Shown: positions 1 through 5,824 of the stretch, in pieces | How the letters are laid out: the number at the start of each line of letters is the position of its first letter | Numbering within the stretch: position 1 is the first letter of the stretch | From: CAYYNP01 sp964472545 | Lineage (GTDB): Bacteria; Planctomycetota; Planctomycetia; Pirellulales; Thermoguttaceae | NCBI GenBank assembly: GCA_964472545.1 | Contig: CAYYNP010000450.1 | Location: 1 to 5,830, forward strand | Length of the DNA: 5,830 nucleotides | Reading direction: 5' to 3' | Made by a program: the position numbers and the translations under genes | The notes under the pieces: model-generated | What the model saw: the letters and a program-made list of their open reading frames with translations, nothing else | Databases searched by the model: none | Told to the model about the DNA's origin: nothing

Positions 1-33
1 AGCGCTTGTAGCCAAAGCACTTACGGAAACCGG

Positions 34-53
34 TTCGAGTCCCTCCCCATCCG
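34..53 (+). other. 3' end of a tRNA (serine-like), possible att site remnant
   Basis: Bases 34-40 (TTCGAGT) match the consensus tRNA T-loop. They are followed by a 5-nt 3' T-stem strand (41-45), a 7-nt 3' acceptor strand (46-52, CCCATCC) and G at 53, the discriminator base typical of tRNA-Ser. No encoded CCA follows. The 5' T-stem strand that should precede the loop (29-33, ACCGG) pairs at only two positions with 41-45, and no anticodon arm can be recognised in the bases before it. This is therefore not an intact tRNA gene. The simplest reading is the tRNA-identical half of an attachment site, where an integrase used the T-arm of a tRNA-Ser gene as target and foreign DNA now lies to the left. 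A degenerate tRNA pseudogene is the alternative. The similar heptamers AGCGCTT (1-7) and AGCACTT (16-22) just upstream could be recombinase-binding repeats, but this is speculative. Confidence 0.45.
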
Positions 54-59
54 CTTTGA

Positions 60-400
60 CTTGCGGCGTTTTCGCTTGTTTCAAGGGGTTTCTCGCCCTC
101 GCGGGCTTCATCTCCGTCTGCGGTGCTCACTGCACCAGACTACACCCAATTGCCCGATTCGGCGTCGTTTCGCGCCACACAAAGCGCCACACTCTTCGCC
201 CGGCTCTGGTCGCCATCGGTGCCGGTGGCCCGCAATCGCTGGGACTGGGGCTGGTCCGCCGAGATGAGCGGAGGCAGTTGGGCAGCCGCCCCGGCGTCGC
301 GCAACTCGAGGTGCGTGTGTGGGGGCCGTTTGCGGCCGCCTCAAGCAGCCGTTCGCCTTCATCGGCCGCAAGCGCCCGCCGAACTCGCCGCTGTCCGTGA
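60..400. other. No recognisable gene (about 340 bp)
   Basis: Several overlapping reading frames are open here on both strands, as expected in GC-rich DNA. Their translations are rich in Arg, Pro and Ala with no motif I recognise, and none has a convincing ribosome binding site. Given the tRNA-end remnant on the left and the HsdR remnant on the right, this is best read as decayed accessory DNA. It could still hold more scrambled HsdR or other gene pieces too diverged to identify by eye. Confidence 0.5.
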
Positions 401-403
401 TCG

Positions 404-655
404 CCGAGCATCGACGCGGCCGAAGCCATCGCCGCGATGAAGGAGAAGTACGAAATCTGCTGCGACATGATGCACGACGTCGACCGGTCGAAATGGGTTG
501 ACGGCACGGCGGCGGAACGGGTTGGTCTGTTGGCGCCGGCGCAGCAGCATATCCTCGTGCAGGACGACGGGACAGAACGGTTCTCAAAGGCGATGGACGA
601 CCTCTCGCGGGCGTTCGCCCTCTGTGCGGCGCCGGACGAGACCACCGAGACACGA
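404..655 (+). pseudogene. hsdR: Fragment of type I restriction endonuclease R subunit (C-terminal region)
   Basis: This frame encodes about 84 residues that resemble the helical region near the C-terminus of HsdR (DUF3387-type), the ATP-dependent motor and nuclease subunit of type I restriction-modification complexes. Landmarks are AAEAIAAMKEKYEICCDMMH, then D..KW..GTAAER.GLL.PAQ.HIL, then ERFSKA..DLSRAFALC. In the family this is normally followed by a segment like EIRDEVAFFQAVRAAL. Here similarity stops abruptly at about base 650 and the frame continues with unrelated residues to a stop at 803-805. A stop at 398-400 closes the frame just upstream. Neither the helicase motifs, the PD-(D/E)XK nuclease domain nor hsdM/hsdS are present, so it cannot be functional. 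A start at 437 would give a 122-codon ORF, but I regard it as a relic, not a small gene. Family assignment is from memory of HsdR sequences. Confidence 0.68.
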
Positions 656-703
656 GGCGATGAAGACCGTGTTGTAACAGGCAGAAGTACTGTCTGCGGA
701 GTG

Positions 704-728
704 GGCCGCGTAGGGCTGCTACGCGGCC
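704..728. repeat. Perfect 10-bp inverted repeat (hairpin)
   Basis: GGCCGCGTAG (704-713) and CTACGCGGCC (719-728) are exact reverse complements separated by the 5-nt loop GGCTG. The stem is very GC-rich, but no run of T follows on either strand, so it is not a canonical intrinsic terminator. It lies about 50 bp after the point where HsdR similarity ends and 120 bp before the permease start. It could be a terminator-like structure, the end of a small mobile repeat, or an operator; the sequence does not decide. Confidence 0.6.
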
Positions 729-837
729 GGCGACCACCCTCCGGGGCCTCGACCTGGAAGCGGGAGCAAAGTATCTTGGTGACGCCTATGTCGGCGAGCG
801 TCTGACGTTCGCCATGAATCCGCTCTTCAGCCCATGG

Positions 838-843
838 TAAGGG
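838..843 (+). promoter_or_regulatory. Weak ribosome binding site of the permease gene
   Basis: TAAGGG lies 4 nt before the ATG at 848. It is only a partial match to the Shine-Dalgarno consensus and the spacing is short, but it is the best candidate near the start, and the hydrophobic segment begins within the first ten residues after this ATG. Confidence 0.35.
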
Positions 844-847
844 CGTA

Positions 848-1651
848 ATGGACTGTTCCGTAGAATTGCTCGGGTTGCTGGGATGTCTGGGCCTTCTCGG
901 AGGGTTCTTGGCGGGGTTGTTGGGCCTTGGTGGTGGGATAATCCTGGCTCCGCTGCTTCTATTCGCCCCGTCCGCCGTGGGGCTGGATGCGCTGGGTATG
1001 AAGGCGGTGGCCCGACCGACCATCATTCAGAGCCTTTGCAGCACGGGGGCGGCCGGACTGGCCCATCGCCGGGCCCGATTGGTCCACGGTCGGCTGGTGC
1101 GCTGGATGGGCCCGACCATTTTCGCTGCCAGTCTCTGCGGAGCCTTCTTGTCCGAAGCCCAGGTAGTGTCGTCCGAATTCCTCCTGGGATTGTTCGCAGG
1201 ACTTGCCTTGTTGGCAGCGATCGTGATGTTTCGCCGCCCCGCCAACGGGTTCGGTGAGAAGACTCTCTCGTCCGATCAGGTTGCGTTCAGTCGTCCTAGG
1301 GCGGTGGCGGTGGCCACCGGGGTCGGCTTCCTGGGTGGCATGGTAGGACAGAGCGGGGCATTTCTGACGATTCCCCTGTTGGTGCAGGTGCTCCGCATCC
1401 CCGTGCGGCTGGCCATCGGATCGTCACTGGCAGTCACGTTTTGTGCTGCCTTGGCGGGCAGCTTCGGCAAACTGGCCGGTGGCGGTCAGGTAATCTGGCT
1501 TCAAGTAGGAGCCTTGGTTGCCGGCTCGCTTCTGGGCAGCCAGTTGGGAGCGGCCTTGAGCCATCGAATGCCGACGGCCTATCTCCGCTACGGCGTGGCT
1601 GTCTTGATTGCGGCCGCCGCGGCGAGGATGTGGTATCAGGTGTTGACGTAG
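848..1651 (+). CDS. TauE/SafE (TSUP) family membrane permease
   Basis: The 267-residue product is an integral inner-membrane protein of the TauE/SafE family, whose members move sulfite, sulfoacetate, thiosulfate or other small organic anions. The family is built of two related halves, and both are visible. The first has GFLAGLLGLGGGIILAPLLL at residues 19-38; the second has GVGFLGGMVGQSG..LTIPLLV at 158-179, followed by IPVRLAIGSSLAV at 184-196, the usual conserved stretch. Seven to eight hydrophobic segments can be drawn (roughly 8-40, 53-73, 87-103, 110-127, 151-180, 186-208, 217-237, 243-262), with a hydrophilic loop at about 129-149. Length matches the usual 240-270 residues. The second glycine motif reads GQSG rather than GxGG, a mild variation. 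No sulfur-metabolism or regulator gene is adjacent, so the substrate is unknown. It converges with the kinase-tubulin gene and looks monocistronic. Confidence 0.93.
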   Translation: MDCSVELLGLLGCLGLLGGFLAGLLGLGGGIILAPLLLFAPSAVGLDALGMKAVARPTIIQSLCSTGAAGLAHRRARLVHGRLVRWMGPTIFAASLCGAFLSEAQVVSSEFLLGLFAGLALLAAIVMFRRPANGFGEKTLSSDQVAFSRPRAVAVATGVGFLGGMVGQSGAFLTIPLLVQVLRIPVRLAIGSSLAVTFCAALAGSFGKLAGGGQVIWLQVGALVAGSLLGSQLGAALSHRMPTAYLRYGVAVLIAAAAARMWYQVLT

Positions 1652-1667
1652 CGGCGTTGAACCGCCG
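1652..1667. terminator. Short hairpin directly after permease stop
   Basis: CGGCG (1652-1656) and CGCCG (1663-1667) are complementary with a 6-nt loop, starting at the base after the TAG stop. There is no T-tract, so an intrinsic terminator is possible but unproven. Confidence 0.25.
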
Positions 1668-1819
1668 AGCCTCGTTGCTCGCCAAGCGTCGGCATGCGGG
1701 GTAAACGACACGTTCCGACGGGCATCGGTCGCCGGTGCCGCCCCGGCCGTAGCGTGGCGGGTCGATCCCGCTCGGACACGGCTTCGATGCTTGTTCGCTC
1801 CGCTGACGGTCGATTCCGC

Positions 1820-1840
1820 CGACAGAAGACCGTTCTGTCG
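1820..1840. terminator. Perfect 8-bp hairpin between convergent genes, possible bidirectional terminator
   Basis: CGACAGAA (1820-1827) and TTCTGTCG (1833-1840) are exact reverse complements around a 5-nt loop. Its position, about 110 bp beyond the kinase-tubulin stop and 170 bp beyond the permease stop, fits transcription termination in both directions. Neither strand has a T-run after it, so a factor-dependent stop, an RNA-stabilising 3' structure or a chance palindrome remain possible. Confidence 0.4.
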
Positions 1841-1951
1841 TGGGGAACAACATTGGGCGGGCCGTCGCAGCCCTTTCCCGAGTTACGGCCGGCGCGAAGG
1901 GAACCAGAACACCACGGACAATCGCACCGGGCTTGGCGGCCGACGAAGACG

Positions 1952-4900
1952 TTAGCCGACGTCTAACGGCAACAGCGGCGTCCATTGGACGTCGATTCGC
2001 GTGTGCAGCCGTGTGGCGGCCTGGGCGTAGTCGGAGCGGTTGCAGATCAGGCTCGCGGCGACCGTGGCCAGCGGTAGTTGCTCGGCTTCGTAGCAGAGCA
2101 CCATGTCCCCGTCGGAGTCGTGAACCACCGAGGGCGTCTCCTCGACGTGATGTACGAACGCCTCCTGCAACGACGCGTCGTCGGAGCCCTCCGGGCAGAC
2201 CAGCAACAGGCGTTTCGCTCCGCCGGATTGCAGAAGTGGCGGCGTGGCCGCTTCGAGCAGGGCGCGCACCGCCCGACTCGACTGGGGCGACCAGGTGCCC
2301 GAGGACAACAACAACTCGGCGACGTTCATTTGATTCAGCGCTCGGAAGACGGCCGTGCGGGCGGACCCGCGGAGGATCGCGGAGAACGGGCCTCGAAGAT
2401 CCACCTCGTTTTCCAACACACCGCGCAGTCCGCCGTGCTTCGCAAAGAACTCTCCGCTAAGCTGCTCGTCCAACTCGGCGGCCAGCTTCGGGATCCGCCT
2501 GTGAAGCGCCTCGGCAACCGACACGTAGAGATCATCCAGCGTGTCGGACGACGTGTCGTCGGCCGTGTAGATCGGGTCCGTGTGTATGGAGTCGTCGGCG
2601 GGAGAATCGACGAACTCGTGTACCAGAACGTTGAGCTCGTGGCTTAAGACTTTTAGCTGGTCGTCGACGGTCCGAACTTCAGACCGGATCGCTTGCAGCA
2701 GCCTGCAACTGCCGTGCAGAATTGTCTGGTCGAGCCGGAGTTGGAAGTACTTCACCCATTGGGGATCGAGATCGGCAGACCGCTTTCGATCGCCCCCGAA
2801 CCCCAGCCAACGTTTCGTTGTAACGGTCTCCTGGGGCGGCGTGTTGAGGATCACGTGCTCCGCCTGGACCAGCGGCACCTGCATGCGTTGCAGCATCACG
2901 CCGGCCTCGGAGACGAGTTCTTGGAGCCGCCGGCTGACTTCTTCGATCGCTTCGCGCGTCTGTCGGATCCCGGTTCCCGACCGGCCGGTCGACCGGAAGA
3001 TCCAGTCGCGAACGCTCTTTCCGTGTTGCTCGGCCAACGACTGCATTCGCTTGTCGAGCGCGGCTTGGAGCAGGCCGTCCGGTCTGGCGTGCAACGAGTC
3101 GTTTTCGGTGCGAGTCCCCAACAACGCGTTCAGCGTGCCGAAGAAGTGAGCCACCTGGGAACTCACCGTGACCTCGGGAGGAAGCGGGGCCTCCAACGCG
3201 AGGTCCTCCTCCAGGTAGGAGCGAAGATAGCTCTCCACGTCGCCGTCGTTCTCCGCGTGGGCCTGTTCGCACACCTCCGTGATCAACTGCTCCAGGTCTA
3301 GCGGCGGCGTCCGGTCGTCTTCGAGTGCCGCATCGTCCGTCTCGGACGTCGCGGGATCGTCCGCTTCGGACGTCGTGGGATCGTCCGCTCCGGACGTCTC
3401 GGCATCGTCCGCTTCGGACGTGGCGGGATCGCCCAACCATCGCGCGACGACCTGCTTGCAGAGAAGTCTCACGAGCGTGTCCGGGATGGAGCTTTGGGAA
3501 CAACCGATCTGGCACAGCCCAAACGTTCGCAGTTGCAGTCCCGCACCGTCGGTCTCTGCGTCGGCTCCCGTCGGCTCGCGACACATGTCGAAGAACGCGC
3601 CGCCGGCGGTTGCCGTATTCAGATACAGGTACTCGGCGACCGTGTCGGTGGCCGTATCGAGCCCGGCCTCGCTCAGGTCGTCGCCCAGGTGGACCAGATA
3701 AGCGTCGTCGAATGCTCCCAGGTTCTCGTCGCCGGCCAGCATCGGACGCTCCGCCTCACCCGACTGACGGCCGGCGCGGTCGTAGTGGTGCAGTTCGCTG
3801 AGGCAGGCATAGGCGTTGGCGATGGCCAGGTCTTTGGCATCACTGTTGCGCGTGGTGCCGTGCAGGAGGATGCCGCAAACCGACCGTCCGGCCATGCCCA
3901 GGCCCGCCAAGACCATCCGCACGGCGTAGGCCACGTCGAGCACGGTTCCGCTGCCGCTGCCTCCTGAGATCGACGCGACGACAAACACCCGGGGGCTCGC
4001 TTCGCGAATCTCCAGCCCGGTGGTCTGCTTGGAGATCGCGATCGCCTCGGGGGCGGTTGCCGCGCTGATGGCTTCGTAGAGATGTTGAAATAGCCTTTCA
4101 GAATGGTCGACCAAGGCCAGGCGGCCTAGAGGCCGAAGCCCCTCGGTCTGCAGGGACCGCGGGATGTTGTAGAGCCAACGGCGGCTAAGCCACTGCAAGA
4201 ACTGGTCCGAATCGGCGCGGTAGTCCTCCCGGCGGCGCAAGGGCATGACCAGCGTCCTCTCGGGATCCAACGCGCTGCCCGCGTCTCCTTCGACCGGCTT
4301 CGCCAGGGCCTTGCCGTCGGTGTCGACGAGCAGCGTCTGGATTGCGGGGACCTTCGCCGGGTCGGTGAATCGATCGCGGAGCCGCCGAGTAAATCGCCGT
4401 AGCGTTCGGATAGCGGTGCCGCCGATTCCCACCACCAGCGTCGGCCGCAACCCGGCCTCTTCGGACCCGACCTGAAACGGCGGCAACGTCGTGACCTCGC
4501 CGTCGAGGTTCAACGGCGGCAGATCCACGTCGGCCTTCGTCCGGGCCACCGGCGTGTCGAACATCGACGGCGGTGCCTCGAATCCCATGCCCTTCGCGGT
4601 CCCGCCGCCGGAGACACTCGCCGACTGGGATGTGCTTCTGTCGGGCGTCTGCGGGGCCTGCGGTTCGACCGCTTCGAGGGCGGCCAACACGTCCTCGAGC
4701 ACGACCTCTTCCGGCTCTTTCTCCCGAGGCGGCTCCGCAGCGAGCAGCGTCTCGATCATCTCGCGGCAATTCGAGAACCGGCAATCGGGATCCTTGCAGA
4801 GGGCCCGAGCGATCGCCGGCCGCTGAGACGAAGGCAGCGCGTCCAACTCGGGACGATCGTGCAAGTGTTGAGCGACCAGTTGCGAGGCCGTCTTGCCCGG

Positions 4901-5599
4901 AAACGGCACTTGCCCGGTGAGCATCTGTTGATAGACAATGGCCAGGCTGTATTGATCGCTTTGCAGGGTGGGGCGGCCGTCGAACACCTCGGGCGAGGCA
5001 TACACGGGGGTCAGGCCACCCATGATCGACATCGTCGTGTTGTGAACGTCCTTGACCAGCCCGAAGTCGGACACCTTGACTCGCCCGCCGACGGTCAGGA
5101 GGTTCTCCGGCTTGATGTCCAGATGTTGCAGCGAGTACTTCTCGCTCATGTAGTCCAGCGCATCGGCGGCGTCTCTAAGATAGACGAGCAGTTCGTCGCG
5201 TGGGATTCCGGGCAGGCCCGCTTGGCAGCATTCCTCGAACCGATCCGCCAGACTGCAGTCGGCCAGTTCGGTGATGATAATCAGTTGGCCGTCGACGACC
5301 TCGATCCGTTCCAGAGAGAGCAGGAACGGATGACGCACCTCTTTGACCCGGTTGAGCGACTTCAATTCGTCGGTCGCTCGCCGGTCGTCGTGGCAGCCGT
5401 AGATGAACTTGATCGCTTTGGTCAGGCCGCCGGGGGCTTCCGCCTTCCAGACCTCGCCGTAGCCGCCCACACCAATCCGCTCCTTGAGCTTATAGCCGGC
5501 AACGTCTTCGATGAGTTTGCTGGTCAACGGCGGCATGGATTGGGCGTGTGCGGCGTGGCTGGAGTTTGAGGAATCTTGCTGCGGGTAGACCGGTACCAT
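1952..5599 (-). CDS. Ser/Thr protein kinase fused to a tubulin/FtsZ-like domain
   Basis: A 1215-residue, apparently cytoplasmic protein with no membrane segment. Residues ~36-286 are a Hanks-type kinase: Gly-rich loop IGVGGYGEV (42-50), ATP lysine K64 in KAIKF, likely partner E78, catalytic loop HLDIKPEN (159-166), DFG at 178-180, ASPE at 201-204 and SDQYS at 214-218. All key catalytic residues are present, but Leu replaces the Arg of HRD. Residues ~287-385 are a Pro/Ser/acidic linker. Residues ~386-715 resemble Tubulin_2-type (tubulin/FtsZ superfamily) domains: VVGIGGTAIRTL (389-400), VDTDGKAL (425-432), and ASISGGSGSGT (542-552), the counterpart of the FtsZ/tubulin GGGTGSG phosphate loop, then NSDAKDLAIANAYACLSEL (585-603). 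A repeated acidic linker follows (725-757). The ~450-residue C-terminal region is largely helical, ending in a motif around CYEAE (1169-1173) and RLHTRIDVQW (1197-1206), with no assigned function. ATG at 5599 is the first possible start because an in-frame TAG lies at 5618-5620; Met22 is an alternative. Expected activities are ATP-dependent phosphorylation and GTP binding or polymerisation; both are inferred from family. Confidence 0.93.
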   Translation of the reverse strand: MVPVYPQQDSSNSSHAAHAQSMPPLTSKLIEDVAGYKLKERIGVGGYGEVWKAEAPGGLTKAIKFIYGCHDDRRATDELKSLNRVKEVRHPFLLSLERIEVVDGQLIIITELADCSLADRFEECCQAGLPGIPRDELLVYLRDAADALDYMSEKYSLQHLDIKPENLLTVGGRVKVSDFGLVKDVHNTTMSIMGGLTPVYASPEVFDGRPTLQSDQYSLAIVYQQMLTGQVPFPGKTASQLVAQHLHDRPELDALPSSQRPAIARALCKDPDCRFSNCREMIETLLAAEPPREKEPEEVVLEDVLAALEAVEPQAPQTPDRSTSQSASVSGGGTAKGMGFEAPPSMFDTPVARTKADVDLPPLNLDGEVTTLPPFQVGSEEAGLRPTLVVGIGGTAIRTLRRFTRRLRDRFTDPAKVPAIQTLLVDTDGKALAKPVEGDAGSALDPERTLVMPLRRREDYRADSDQFLQWLSRRWLYNIPRSLQTEGLRPLGRLALVDHSERLFQHLYEAISAATAPEAIAISKQTTGLEIREASPRVFVVASISGGSGSGTVLDVAYAVRMVLAGLGMAGRSVCGILLHGTTRNSDAKDLAIANAYACLSELHHYDRAGRQSGEAERPMLAGDENLGAFDDAYLVHLGDDLSEAGLDTATDTVAEYLYLNTATAGGAFFDMCREPTGADAETDGAGLQLRTFGLCQIGCSQSSIPDTLVRLLCKQVVARWLGDPATSEADDAETSGADDPTTSEADDPATSETDDAALEDDRTPPLDLEQLITEVCEQAHAENDGDVESYLRSYLEEDLALEAPLPPEVTVSSQVAHFFGTLNALLGTRTENDSLHARPDGLLQAALDKRMQSLAEQHGKSVRDWIFRSTGRSGTGIRQTREAIEEVSRRLQELVSEAGVMLQRMQVPLVQAEHVILNTPPQETVTTKRWLGFGGDRKRSADLDPQWVKYFQLRLDQTILHGSCRLLQAIRSEVRTVDDQLKVLSHELNVLVHEFVDSPADDSIHTDPIYTADDTSSDTLDDLYVSVAEALHRRIPKLAAELDEQLSGEFFAKHGGLRGVLENEVDLRGPFSAILRGSARTAVFRALNQMNVAELLLSSGTWSPQSSRAVRALLEAATPPLLQSGGAKRLLLVCPEGSDDASLQEAFVHHVEETPSVVHDSDGDMVLCYEAEQLPLATVAASLICNRSDYAQAATRLHTRIDVQWTPLLPLDVG
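3330..3425. repeat. Four 24-bp tandem repeats inside the kinase-tubulin gene
   Basis: Units run 3330-3353, 3354-3377, 3378-3401 and 3402-3425, with a short partial fifth (GGATCG). Each unit has a core close to ATCGTCCGCTTCGGACGT, which is itself an imperfect palindrome (GTCCG...CGGAC), so every unit can form a small hairpin. The period is exactly eight codons, keeping the frame; the protein repeat is a variation of D-(P/A)-(A/T/E)-T-S-(E/G)-(A/T)-D at residues ~725-757. The units differ by a few bases, so the array is not brand new. Copy number probably varies between related strains by slippage, changing only linker length. Confidence 0.95.
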
Positions 5600-5744
5600 G
5601 GCGCCCGGCGACGCCCCCTACGCTCACCGGCCGGTAGATACCCCACAGTAGAAGTCTAGCATCGGCTCGGCGGCCCCGCAGGGGAAACTTAACATCAAGG
5701 GGCCAAGGGGGTTGCGCACTGGGGGCCGTAAGCACTCGCCGAAC
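5600..5744. other. Leader region upstream of the kinase-tubulin gene
   Basis: This stretch should hold the promoter and 5' leader of the - strand gene. On that strand a purine run AGGGGG (within 5613-5619) lies about 13 nt before the ATG, further than usual for a ribosome binding site. TTGATG (5693-5698) resembles a -35 box, but no -10 box sits at the right distance. A 4-bp hairpin CCCC-GCA-GGGG occurs at 5674-5684. I cannot assign a promoter with confidence, and no small gene is apparent. Confidence 0.4.
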
Positions 5745-5824
5745 CCGTTCGTAGTGCCCCGATTCATCGGGGCCATGCAGCGGAATGCCGCGAAAGACCG
5801 CATGAATGCGGTCACTACAAACGG
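5745..5824. repeat. 80-bp cloverleaf palindrome, REP/MITE-like element
   Basis: The ends CCGTTCGTAGTG (5745-5756) and CACTACAAACGG (5813-5824) are inverted repeats matching at 11 of 12 positions. Between them lie three hairpins: GCCCCGAT/ATCGGGGC (5756-5773, perfect 8 bp), GCGG/CCGC (5780-5791, 4 bp) and GACCGCAT/ATGCGGTC (5796-5813, perfect 8 bp). The whole element therefore folds into a closed cloverleaf on either strand. It has no tRNA signatures (no T-loop, no anticodon arm of the right size). The size, the terminal inverted repeats and the intergenic place fit a non-autonomous repeat such as a REP pair or MITE; a structured RNA or terminator of a gene beyond the right edge are alternatives. 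Confidence 0.7.

Larger units (their letters stand above)
656..847 (+). other. Unassigned stretch between HsdR relic and permease
   Basis: After the HsdR similarity ends, a different + frame is open from 664 to the TAA at 838-840. Its last third reads like normal protein (AGAKYLGDAYVGERLTFAMN) with codons typical of the neighbours, but has no start codon with a ribosome binding site and no family I recognise. It may be the tail of another broken gene. A perfect hairpin lies inside it at 704-728. No clear promoter for the permease gene was found here. Confidence 0.35.
1652..1951. other. Convergent intergenic region without a gene
   Basis: This 300-bp gap separates the 3' ends of the permease (+) and kinase-tubulin (-) genes. 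Open frames crossing it are Arg/Pro-rich and match nothing I know. It contains the hairpins at 1652-1667 and 1820-1840; a further 6-bp stem (CGTTAG 1950-1955 with CTAACG 1963-1968) overlaps the kinase-tubulin stop codon. No promoter is expected between convergent genes and none was seen. Confidence 0.6.

Noticed and set aside
127..1026. Minus-strand open frame of 299 codons
   Set aside because: It runs antisense to the HsdR relic and the permease start, its product is rich in Arg, Pro and Ser with no motif, and it conflicts with two better-supported readings.
2078..2647. Plus-strand open frame of 189 codons
   Set aside because: Antisense shadow of the C-terminal part of the kinase-tubulin gene; no recognisable domain or ribosome binding site.
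3330..3425. Possible CRISPR array
   Set aside because: The repeats are directly abutting with no unique spacers and sit in frame inside a gene, so they are a coding tandem repeat.
2679..3584. Minus-strand open frame of 301 codons within the kinase-tubulin gene
   Set aside because: It is a shifted frame of the same strand, very rich in Arg and Gly; the repeat region only looks patterned because of the 24-bp tandem array.
4859..5569. Plus-strand open frame of 236 codons
   Set aside because: Antisense to the kinase domain, whose motifs are unmistakable; the mirrored composition explains the open frame.
5618..5698. Sigma70-type promoter for the kinase-tubulin gene
   Set aside because: A TTGATG box is present on the minus strand but no -10 hexamer occurs at 16-18 nt spacing; calling it would be a guess.
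5745..5824. Possible tRNA gene, because of the cloverleaf fold
   Set aside because: There is no T-loop or D-loop consensus, the outer stem is 12 bp and the arms have loops of 2-4 nt, unlike any tRNA.
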